A stretch of 7,242 bases of DNA, from contig QHSM01000029.1 in NCBI GenBank assembly GCA_003221595.1, positions 1 through 7,242 on the forward strand, read 5' to 3'. This DNA is from Candidatus Rokuibacteriota bacterium. Lineage in GTDB: Bacteria > Methylomirabilota > Methylomirabilia > Rokubacteriales > CSP1-6. Position 1 is the stretch's first letter. The number at the start of each line of letters is the position of its first letter. Positions 1 through 6,209 of this stretch are shown here, in pieces. The notes under the pieces were generated by a model. The model ran no database searches. It saw only the letters and a list, made by a program, of their open reading frames with translations, and was not told where the DNA came from. The position numbers were made by a program, and so were the translations under genes.

Positions 1-85
1 GCCGAACGTCAAGCATCAGGAGCTCTTCGTAAAGCTACAGCGCGAGGCCCGCGACGCCGGCCGCGGTCTCTGGCGCGGCGTCTAG
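1..85 (+). CDS. Thermonuclease (staphylococcal nuclease-like) family protein, C-terminal fragment
   Basis: This is the 3' end of a gene that starts upstream of the window. The frame beginning at base 2 runs without a stop to TAG at 83-85 and encodes about 27 residues, beginning PNVKHQELF and ending REARDAGRGLWRGV. The pattern 'NVK-x-QE-x-F-x-x-LQREAR-x-AGRGLW' is the typical C-terminal helix of SNase-like (TNase) domain proteins, which hydrolyse phosphodiester bonds in DNA and RNA and are often secreted. The active-site residues lie outside the window, so activity cannot be judged. The stop is only 10 nt before the next plus-strand start, so the two may be cotranscribed. It is probably not part of the lasso cluster and marks its left flank. 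The family call rests on a short tail. Confidence 0.72.
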   Translation, partial: PNVKHQELFVKLQREARDAGRGLWRGV

Positions 86-95
86 TGACGACGCG

Positions 96-959
96 ATGCC
101 GTGGCGTGTCTCCATTCACCGTGCCACAATCAGCAGCGTGCCGAATCGTCCTTTCAGGAGCGACGTCTATCCGTGGTACGACTCCGTGTGGCTCGCGGAG
201 TACACCAGAGCGAAGAGCACCATCGAGACGACACGACCGGAAGTCCTGCGTGCGTTCGTGGATGCCTTCCGAATCTTCCACACACCGCCGAGCTTCCGGG
301 TGCGACTGCTGGAGCGGATCTTCGACGACGACACGATGGCAGAGATCAGGCGCGTCGTCAGATCGCTGCGCCCGACCGACCTGGAGCTGCGCGAAGCGCG
401 CGCGTTCGGGCGCTTCGTCGTTCATGATCACCAGTACTTCACCGCTCTGCATCACCGGGTCGTCCCGATCGTCAGTGGGGTGGTCGCCGAGCCGGTGGAA
501 CCGGCGTACAACTTCCTCAGCCTGTACGGCAACCTTGGCGTCTGCCCGCCCCACATGGACTCACCGGAGGCGAAGTGGACGCTCGACCTCTGCGTCGGCC
601 AGAGTACTCCGTGGCCCATCTACTTTAGCCAGGTGTGCCCCTGGCCGGAGTCAGCGTCTGACACCTGGCGCGACGGCGACTGGGAAGAACAGATCAAGCG
701 GTCACCGTCGCTTCGCTTCACGTCCTACACGCTCGAGCCTGGACAGGCGGTTGTGTTTTCCGGCAGCAGTCAGTGGCACTATCGCGACGCCATCCCCGCC
801 GGGCCCGGTCGGAAATTCGCCGAGCTGCTATTCTTTCACTTCGTCCCCCAGGGGAGCGCGGCGCTGCTCCGGCCGGAGAACTGGGCCCGTCTCTTCGGTG
901 TGCCGGAGCTCAGGAGCGCGCGGCCTGCCGCGAATGCCGAACGGCCAGTTGCCGGATGA
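96..959 (+). CDS. 2-oxoglutarate/Fe(II)-dependent dioxygenase-like protein
   Basis: The 287-residue protein has the layout of a cupin-fold 2OG/Fe(II) oxygenase. A helical N-terminal part (about residues 20-95) is followed by a core with an H-x-D pair at His153/Asp155 (PPHMDSPEAKW), and then a distal histidine at His228 (SSQWHYRDAI). Arg239/Lys240 follow 11-12 residues later, where a basic residue commonly binds the 2-oxoglutarate carboxylate. Such enzymes hydroxylate or otherwise oxidise small molecules or peptide side chains; the substrate here is unknown. ATG96 has no clear ribosome-binding site, and an in-frame GTG at 138 is an alternative start (15th codon). The 3' end overlaps the convergent nucleotidyltransferase gene by 50 bp. 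Hydroxylases of this broad class tailor some lasso peptides, so a role in the cluster is possible, but the opposite strand and the nuclease-side location argue for caution. Confidence 0.72.
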   Translation: MPWRVSIHRATISSVPNRPFRSDVYPWYDSVWLAEYTRAKSTIETTRPEVLRAFVDAFRIFHTPPSFRVRLLERIFDDDTMAEIRRVVRSLRPTDLELREARAFGRFVVHDHQYFTALHHRVVPIVSGVVAEPVEPAYNFLSLYGNLGVCPPHMDSPEAKWTLDLCVGQSTPWPIYFSQVCPWPESASDTWRDGDWEEQIKRSPSLRFTSYTLEPGQAVVFSGSSQWHYRDAIPAGPGRKFAELLFFHFVPQGSAALLRPENWARLFGVPELRSARPAANAERPVAG

Positions 960-2091
960 GGTAGCGCACGGCATGCGCTCCCCACATCGGGAACCAGACC
1001 ACCCACGGCACCGGCGCCAGCGACGAGGTCCAGCGTCCGCGTAGACGCTCCGACGGCAGCAGGTTCCGTTTGACGTGCCGGAGCCGCGCCCGCGCCGTGT
1101 CCTCCCAGAGGAACATGAGCGCGGCCATGAACGGCCCGACCAGCAGCTCGTCGGCGACGTGGAGCACGCCGCCGCGCCAGCGGAACAGCCGCTGTGCCAG
1201 CGACCATCCGGCGTGCCGTGGACGGATCGCGTCGAGGAACTCGTCGGGCACGGGCGCGCCGAGCAACGCGCGAGTCTCGCTCAGCGCCAGGTAGACCACC
1301 GGCGCGAGATGAGCGTCCTTGATGCGGACGACGAGCGCCGTCCACGGCAGCACGTCGCGATGCCGGTCGACGAGCAACGCGATATCGACAAGCGCCTTCA
1401 GCGACGCGAGACCATCCTTGGCGGCGTGGAACGCGAGGTAGACGAGCTGGTCCGAGAGCGACATGCACCAGATCGAATGCCCTTGCCAGCTCGTCGCCGT
1501 TGCCGACGACCAGACCGTCTCCACGTCCAGCCGCGAGGCGTGTCGCTCTCCGAGGTCGCGATGCAGCTCCACGTCGACGCCGCGCGCGGTAAAGATCGTG
1601 TGGTAGTCCGCGCCCTGCTCCTCATCGGGTCGGCGCGCGTATCCCAGCGCTTCGAGGGTGGCCTCGGCCGCGGCGGCGTCGGGCGCCCGCACGAGCACGT
1701 CGAGGTCGCTGCTGGGGCGCAGCGACGGCGTCAGATAGAGCTGGTCCGCTAGCACCGGGCCCTTCAGCGGCATCACGGCAATGCCGGCTCGCGTGAACCC
1801 GGCGAGCAGGCGGCCGAGCTCGTGGCGAAGACGCAGGTTCGAGGAGACGCAGGCGCGCGCGAGCGCGCCGAGGGTGTCGGTGACGTCGCGCGGCACCGGC
1901 ACGGTGGGCATTGCACGAAGATGCCCATGCAGGATCGGCGCAACCCCGTGGCGCTGGGCGTGCTCCATCAACGCGGGCCAGTCCACGGTGCCCGCGAGCA
2001 GAGCCGTCAACTGGGCCTGACGCTTCGGGGAAAGCACCGGGTGCGCGGCCGCCAGCAAGACAAGGTCGGCGCCGTCGAGCGGAGTGACCAT
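910..2091 (-). CDS. Nucleotidyltransferase family protein (NTP_transf_5-like), lasso tailoring enzyme
   Basis: The 393-residue protein carries the polymerase-beta-type nucleotidyltransferase signature in the arrangement of the NTP_transf_5 family: LKG at 109-111, RPSSDLDVLV at 125-134 with the metal-binding pair Asp129/Asp131, and VDVELH at 172-177 supplying the third acidic position. The N-terminal 100 residues look helical. The C-terminal half is variable and ends in a hydrophobic, tryptophan-rich stretch (about 357-385). Genes of this family recur beside HPr-kinase-like genes in lasso clusters; from memory, the pseudomycoidin homologue was reported to add hexoses to the phosphorylated peptide rather than nucleotides. 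It is the last gene of the operon, starting 2 nt after the methyltransferase stop. Its stop (TGA, 910-912) lies inside the convergent dioxygenase gene. Family call is firm; the exact reaction is inferred. Confidence 0.85.
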   Translation of the reverse strand: MVTPLDGADLVLLAAAHPVLSPKRQAQLTALLAGTVDWPALMEHAQRHGVAPILHGHLRAMPTVPVPRDVTDTLGALARACVSSNLRLRHELGRLLAGFTRAGIAVMPLKGPVLADQLYLTPSLRPSSDLDVLVRAPDAAAAEATLEALGYARRPDEEQGADYHTIFTARGVDVELHRDLGERHASRLDVETVWSSATATSWQGHSIWCMSLSDQLVYLAFHAAKDGLASLKALVDIALLVDRHRDVLPWTALVVRIKDAHLAPVVYLALSETRALLGAPVPDEFLDAIRPRHAGWSLAQRLFRWRGGVLHVADELLVGPFMAALMFLWEDTARARLRHVKRNLLPSERLRGRWTSSLAPVPWVVWFPMWGAHAVRYLIRQLAVRHSRQAARS

Positions 2092-2093
2092 GC

Positions 2094-3239
2094 CTAGTCG
2101 CCGTAGCGTGTGGACAGGTCCGCCACCCGGGCCAGTGCCGCCTCGCGCGTCGCCAGACGGCCGGGGAACTTCGCGAAGACCTCATCGGCAATGCGACCAA
2201 GGGGCGCGTGCTCGTCGAGCAGCTCCAGAATCAGGCGATCGAGGCGACCGTCCTCGTTCAGCGTCGGAACGTGGTCGGCCGACCGCCTGGCAAGCGTCGC
2301 CGGCGACAGCGGCGCGCCGAAGAAGCTCGACTGATGAAAGTCCGCCCTGGTCTCGCCCGTCGTGGCGTCCACCACGCGCGTATCCCAGGTCCACACGTAA
2401 TCCTCGCCGACAAGGATGGCCCGCAGCGATACCGAGACGGCGTCACCGATGAGCAGCGTGACCGGCCGCGACCATGGGAAGAACGCCTGGCCGTAGATCA
2501 GCTCGGGCGCGCCTGGGGCGTTCGTGAACGTCACGTCGTGGCCCAGATCGGCGTCGAACCAGCCGACCAGGCCGTGGGCTTCTCCGGCGGCGGCGACCTC
2601 CCAGCGCAGCTCTCCCGCGAGGTTGGCCGTCTCGACGGTTTCGTAGTCGAGCGCCGGAAGACTCTGCGGTGGTAGCAACACGTGGTCTGCTCGGGCGCGA
2701 CACTTCCGCCACGCGTTCGTCTCGATCCGACTGACCGCGCGCATGTCGAGACCATAGTCGTTGCGCTCCCAGGGCGTGACATGACGCTCGTAGAGGTCGG
2801 GTGCACTCGCCACGGCGATGCGGACGACGTCACGGCGAGGAACGAGGACGCCGTTGGGCTTCAGGAATCGCCGGCGGGCGTCGATGATCGACGGGACGTG
2901 GTGCTGCAGCAGCGGCAACACGCCGCGCAGATCGGAGACGATGACATCGACTCGCTCGGGCAGGGTCACCGAGGTCGACATCTTCTCGATGAAGTGGATC
3001 CGCTCGCCAAGTCCGTTGGCCCGGGCAATCGCCCGGGCCGGCTCGATGGCACTCGACGGCTCGATGGCATAAACGCGGTCGGCGCCACACAGGCAAGCGA
3101 GACAGGCCATGATGCCCGTGCCGGTGCCGATGTCGGCGACCGAGGCCCCCGGCCGGATGGCGTGGCGCAGCGCGGTGAGGTACGCGGCCATCCGCCCCCG
3201 ATCGCGAATCATGTCGCCGTAGGCGGCAACGCTATACAT
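2094..3239 (-). CDS. PRMT-like class I SAM-dependent methyltransferase, lasso tailoring enzyme
   Basis: From ATG3239 the protein has 381 residues. The N-terminus YGDMIRDRGRMAAY (7-20) matches the substrate-proximal helix signature of protein arginine methyltransferases. Motif I is VADIGTGTGIMA (34-45), and Glu60 in VYAIEP should hold the SAM ribose. A PRMT-like strand/barrel region follows ('RRRFLKPNGVLVP', 122-134). The PRMT double-E loop is altered: the first Glu is Asp103 (VSDLRG) and the second position falls at Gln/His (112-114). The THW loop reads YGQAFF (249-254). It is therefore unlikely to be a true arginine methyltransferase. The last 60 residues (about 322-381) form a helical tail loosely resembling PqqD. 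ATG3239 was chosen because family similarity begins there; it overlaps the kinase stop by 8 nt, and ATG3260 would add seven residues. Likely role: methylating the lasso peptide; the acceptor is unknown. Confidence 0.82.
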   Translation of the reverse strand: MYSVAAYGDMIRDRGRMAAYLTALRHAIRPGASVADIGTGTGIMACLACLCGADRVYAIEPSSAIEPARAIARANGLGERIHFIEKMSTSVTLPERVDVIVSDLRGVLPLLQHHVPSIIDARRRFLKPNGVLVPRRDVVRIAVASAPDLYERHVTPWERNDYGLDMRAVSRIETNAWRKCRARADHVLLPPQSLPALDYETVETANLAGELRWEVAAAGEAHGLVGWFDADLGHDVTFTNAPGAPELIYGQAFFPWSRPVTLLIGDAVSVSLRAILVGEDYVWTWDTRVVDATTGETRADFHQSSFFGAPLSPATLARRSADHVPTLNEDGRLDRLILELLDEHAPLGRIADEVFAKFPGRLATREAALARVADLSTRYGD

Positions 3240-4215
3240 GGACGGCGGACTCGAGCACATCGTCAACAATGAGGTCACACAGGGCCGGGAGACGGTCAAG
3301 ATCATCGGGCGCGACAAGACGGCGCACACCGAACGACGCCGCCACGCGGCCCAGACACTGAAACTCCTGTGCCCGCATGCGCGCGTCGAGGAGCCGGTTG
3401 GCCTGGGTATTGGCGACCATGGCCATCAACCCGGCGGGGGCGGATAACCGCTCGACTCGAGGCAACGCCTCATGCGCGCCGCGTTCGTCGAGAACGTAGA
3501 TGGCGGCAAGCGGAAGCGCCCTCGTCTCCAACCGATAGCGCGTCTGCGTGAGGTCGATGAACCGTTTGTCCCACGTGGGCGTCAGTCTCGGCAGCGCATC
3601 CGTCGAGCCATACAAGGCGCGGACCGAGTCGGGCCACAGGCGGATCCGCGGTGGTCCCGGGTGGACGACATACTCATCAGCGATACGGCTCAGTGCGACG
3701 ACATCGTCCGAAATGACCGCACATCCGCGCGTGGCGAACGCCGCCGCCAGCGTCGATTTTCCGGCGCCCAGACTGCCGACGACGGCGATGGCGCGGTCCT
3801 CGAGGGCCACGGCGCTGGCGTGCAGGCAGGTGACGCCGCGGCACCGGAGCGCGAACGCGAAGACCGAGCCGAGCAGGTAGGTGGCGACGTCGTCGACCGT
3901 CCACGGCTCAGGCCACGTGCTCCAGATCTCGCGACCGGCGCCGTCGACGATGAACTCGATGTCGTCGGCGAACCGGAGCCGGAAGACCCGATCGCCGCCC
4001 AGCCGCTCGACGGTCAGGACAGGCCGTCCCGATTCGTCGCGGTCGGGACTCACGTACATGGCGGCGTGCGGCTGCGGCCGTTCATCATCGAGCCACTCCG
4101 GCGTCGCCTGCAGATAGACGTGAACGTCCGCCACACCGGGCTCCCGACACGGGAGCAGGCCAGGGAGACGACCGGTGGCCGCGACGCGTAGGCCGAACGC
4201 CGAGTAGGCCTGCAT
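3232..4215 (-). CDS. HPr kinase-like peptide kinase (lasso peptide K protein)
   Basis: The 327-residue protein has the P-loop core of HprK-type kinases: LHASAV (131-136) before a Walker A loop GSLGAGKST (147-155), then ISDDVVAL (168-175) with the acidic pair Asp170/Asp171 at the Walker-B/catalytic position. True HPr kinase features (the N-terminal HprK domain, a real HPr partner) are absent; residues 1-125 are a separate N-terminal domain typical of the shorter RiPP-associated versions. In the paeninodin cluster a homologue phosphorylates the side chain of a C-terminal serine of the precursor. Here the gene starts 16 nt after the precursor stop, and the core offers Ser43, Ser48 and three N-terminal Thr as possible sites. 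No strong ribosome-binding site precedes ATG4215, so translational coupling to the precursor is plausible. The family is clear; the phosphorylated residue is inferred. Confidence 0.88.
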   Translation of the reverse strand: MQAYSAFGLRVAATGRLPGLLPCREPGVADVHVYLQATPEWLDDERPQPHAAMYVSPDRDESGRPVLTVERLGGDRVFRLRFADDIEFIVDGAGREIWSTWPEPWTVDDVATYLLGSVFAFALRCRGVTCLHASAVALEDRAIAVVGSLGAGKSTLAAAFATRGCAVISDDVVALSRIADEYVVHPGPPRIRLWPDSVRALYGSTDALPRLTPTWDKRFIDLTQTRYRLETRALPLAAIYVLDERGAHEALPRVERLSAPAGLMAMVANTQANRLLDARMRAQEFQCLGRVAASFGVRRLVAPDDLDRLPALCDLIVDDVLESAVHV

Positions 4216-4231
4216 CGGTATCCGGGAACTC

Positions 4232-4381
4232 TTAACCGCTCTTGTTCATCCCGCTCACCATGTCCATGACCGCGCCGGGCCCCGTCGTCGTCTGGGTGAT
4301 ATCTCGGAGGTCGCCGTAGACGGTCAGCTTGGGACGACGATACGGCTTCTTCGCGCTCTTCGGGTCGGACGATGAGGTCAT
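4232..4381 (-). CDS. Lasso peptide precursor (A peptide), 49 aa
   Basis: A short ORF sits between the cyclase and kinase genes: ATG at 4381, TAA at 4232-4234, with a strong AAGGAG six bases upstream of the start. The leader begins MTSSSDPKSAKKP and continues YRRPKLTVYGDLRDITQ (residues 14-30), an exact match to the lasso leader signature Y-x2-P-x-L-x3-G-x5-T (Tyr14, Pro17, Leu19, Gly23, Thr29). The remainder TTTGPGAVMDMVSGMNKSG (31-49) contains the core. Asp40 is the only acidic residue after the leader, so it must be the macrolactam acceptor. The core has no aromatic residue, no Arg and no Cys, but three Met and one Lys. The leader is rich in Lys and Ser. It lies 22 nt after the cyclase stop. 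Exact leader cleavage is uncertain (see findings). Position, leader motif and neighbours together make the call strong. Confidence 0.9.
   Translation of the reverse strand: MTSSSDPKSAKKPYRRPKLTVYGDLRDITQTTTGPGAVMDMVSGMNKSG
4235..4291 (-). other. Predicted lasso core region with ring-closing Asp40
   Basis: Codons 31-49 of the precursor. The acceptor Asp40 is encoded at 4264-4262. Canonical cleavage after Gln30 would make Thr31 the N-terminus; more typical ring sizes need cleavage one to three residues later, with Gly34 giving GPGAVMD as a seven-residue ring. The tail after the ring is nine residues (MVSGMNKSG). It lacks bulky aromatic plugs, so Met41, Met45, Asn46 or Lys47 would have to lock the thread. 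Boundaries are inferred. Confidence 0.6.
4292..4342 (-). other. Leader recognition motif for B1/B2 within the precursor
   Basis: Codons 14-30 of the precursor encode the conserved recognition sequence. In characterised lasso systems the Tyr-x-x-Pro segment is bound by the PqqD-like B1 protein, and the Thr is the penultimate leader residue read by the B2 protease. Here the Gly23-to-Thr29 spacing of six matches the usual pattern, placing Thr29 at position -2 and cleavage after Gln30. Confidence 0.82.
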
Positions 4382-4387
4382 CCTCGT

Positions 4388-4393
4388 CTCCTT
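4388..4393 (-). promoter_or_regulatory. Ribosome-binding site of the precursor gene
   Basis: AAGGAG lies six bases before ATG4381, within the 22-nt gap after the cyclase stop. It is the clearest Shine-Dalgarno sequence in the operon, while the neighbouring starts have weak or buried sites. This suits a peptide needed in excess over its enzymes and supports ATG4381 as the true start. Confidence 0.8.
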
Positions 4394-4403
4394 CGTGACA
4401 TGA

Positions 4404-6209
4404 TCAAAGGGCGTCCTGCGCCTTGAGCCAATAGTTGAGACAGAGCGGACGCACGTTCGTCCAGATCGCGTTCTGGTCGGTTTCTCCGCACACTCGGGGC
4501 ACGCGCTCTCGATCGACGTATCGGTGAAGCGCTGGAACGGCCTCGAAGTGGTCCACCCACCGTACGTCCGCTGTCTGGAGCAGCGCGACGATGGGGTCGC
4601 TCGCGGCGACGGTCTTCGGGCGGCGGCGGACGGGCTCGGGCAGGGCCCCGCGCATGGCCAGACGCACGATGGTCTTGTCGAACGACCACGGCATCGGAGG
4701 AATCGCGAGCAGATATTCGACCACGCGACGGTCGAAGAATGGGTGGCGCACCTCGACCGGCACGCCCGTCACGCCCGGATCGTACGTTTCGAAGATCGCC
4801 GGCCAGTCGGCAGACGTCAGCAGCTCATAGGCGTGTGGACGGGTCGGGTGGATCTCGGGCGGCGCTTCCGTCGCGGAGGCCGGCCGCGATCGCGCAGTCG
4901 CGTTCAGCCAGCTCGGCGGCCGGTCGGCCGCCGGTTTCGCGAAGCCAAGCCAGCGCCGGGCGTGCGTGCCGATCCGGACCCGTGGCAACCGCCGACACTG
5001 CATGATGTAGCGCCCGACCTCCGCGGACAGCCGACCCAACTCCCCGTGCTTCACGAGATCGAGCGCATAGCGTGCGGGTATCCGCACGGCGGGATCGGCA
5101 CCGTGGCCCGTGAGGAGCACGCGACCATTGGCCGCCGCGTCGCTGAGCTGGTCGACGTGGACCGCCAGCAGCGGATCCGCTTCGGGCTCGGCCCGACGCA
5201 ACTCAGCCTTGTCCCATCGCTCGAACATCTGGTAGTCGTCAACGACGCGATAGTGGATCGGAATCGCGAGCGCGTCGGCCGTGAGCTGCGCGTAGCGGCG
5301 CTCCGGGTCGGCGACGAGGCGATCGCACACCGTCGTGTAGGCGCGGAGGTCGAAGGGGCGCGGATCGTCGGCGAGACATCGCTTCGCGGTCGCGGCGATC
5401 GTGGTCGAATCGAGCCCACCGCTCATCAGCACTCCGGCCGAACGACTGCGCAGACGGTCGGCCACCGCCCGCGTCAAGAGGCCCGTAAAGTGCTCGACGT
5501 ACTCGGTGCTGCGACGGTATCGGACTTCACCGTCCACCGGAAGCGTCCAGTACCGCTTCGCGCGCACGCGAGTCTCGCCGATGAGGTCATGCGCAGCCGG
5601 CAGCCGCCGAATGCCGGCGAAGCACGTCCGGGTCGGCTCCTCGATGCTCCCAACGCGAAGAAAATCGGCGATCGCCTGATCGTCGAGCGCGCTCGACACG
5701 CGCGGGTGCAGCCGGACGCAGTTCAACGAGCTGCTGAAGACGAGGAAGCCGGCGCCCTCGGCGTAGAAGAGCGGCTTGACGCCGAAGTGGTCCCGCGCGC
5801 AGAACAGCCGGCGACGCTCGCCGTCCCAGATGGCGAACGCGAAGTCGCCGAGCAAGTTCCGCACGCACGACTCGCCCCAGACACGGTAGGCGTGCAGGAT
5901 GAGGGCCGTGTCCGTAGCGTCGCGTAGCCCGTCGCAGCCGTGCACCGTGAGCTCTCGCACCAGGTCGGCGCGGCCGTCCACGCGCGCATCGGCGGTGATC
6001 CACGTCCGCCCGTCGAGGCTCAATGGCTGCGTCTCGGGTGCCGCGTCGCGAGAGGTCCTGAGCGACGCGTGACCGAAGCCGACGGGGCCGCCGAGCCAGA
6101 CGTGCTGACCATCGGGTCCGGCGTTCTTGAGCGCATCGGTCAGACGCGACAGCAGTCGCGGATCCACGAGCGTGCCATCCCAGTTGACGATGCCGACGAT
6201 GCCGCTCAT
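4404..6209 (-). CDS. Asparagine synthetase-like lasso cyclase (C protein)
   Basis: The 601-residue protein starts MSGIVGIVNWDG and has the two-domain plan of AsnB. The N-terminal Ntn-type glutaminase domain shows GDFAFAIWD (121-129) and DHFGVKPLFY (140-149). The C-terminal ATP-pyrophosphatase domain has the PP-loop SGGLDS (263-268), a GHGADP segment in place of the AsnB GGDE region, and a conserved VEVRHPFFDRR-x-VEYLL helix near the end. The glutaminase nucleophile Cys2 is replaced by Ser, so glutamine hydrolysis is not expected. Lasso cyclases instead adenylate the core Asp/Glu side chain, which is then attacked by the N-terminal amine. The frame stays open 121 codons upstream, but ATG6209 is chosen because family similarity starts there and it forms an ATGA overlap with the B2 stop. 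It is followed after 22 nt by the precursor. Confidence 0.94.
   Translation of the reverse strand: MSGIVGIVNWDGTLVDPRLLSRLTDALKNAGPDGQHVWLGGPVGFGHASLRTSRDAAPETQPLSLDGRTWITADARVDGRADLVRELTVHGCDGLRDATDTALILHAYRVWGESCVRNLLGDFAFAIWDGERRRLFCARDHFGVKPLFYAEGAGFLVFSSSLNCVRLHPRVSSALDDQAIADFLRVGSIEEPTRTCFAGIRRLPAAHDLIGETRVRAKRYWTLPVDGEVRYRRSTEYVEHFTGLLTRAVADRLRSRSAGVLMSGGLDSTTIAATAKRCLADDPRPFDLRAYTTVCDRLVADPERRYAQLTADALAIPIHYRVVDDYQMFERWDKAELRRAEPEADPLLAVHVDQLSDAAANGRVLLTGHGADPAVRIPARYALDLVKHGELGRLSAEVGRYIMQCRRLPRVRIGTHARRWLGFAKPAADRPPSWLNATARSRPASATEAPPEIHPTRPHAYELLTSADWPAIFETYDPGVTGVPVEVRHPFFDRRVVEYLLAIPPMPWSFDKTIVRLAMRGALPEPVRRRPKTVAASDPIVALLQTADVRWVDHFEAVPALHRYVDRERVPRVCGETDQNAIWTNVRPLCLNYWLKAQDAL

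Noticed and set aside
85..1044. Plus-strand 319-codon open frame overlapping the dioxygenase gene
   Set aside because: It is Ser/Arg-rich shadow translation; the frame starting at 96 contains the HxD...H motif and family-like sequence.
3240..3329. Upstream extension of the methyltransferase by 30 codons
   Set aside because: It overlaps the kinase coding region by 98 nt, and methyltransferase similarity begins at the Met-Tyr-Ser start at 3239.
4213..4241. Possible hairpin (CGGT/ACCG) between the precursor and kinase genes as a terminator or attenuator
   Set aside because: Only four base pairs with a loop of about 15 nt and no U-run; too weak to support.
4524..5927. Long plus-strand open frame of 467 codons opposite the cyclase gene
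   Set aside because: Its translation is Arg-rich and low in family-like motifs; it mirrors the codon structure of the cyclase gene in high-GC DNA and has no recognisable domain.
4404..6209. Genuine asparagine synthetase for amino acid metabolism
   Set aside because: Cys2 is missing, the GGDE-region is altered, and the gene is tightly linked to B1, B2 and a precursor, all of which point to a lasso cyclase.
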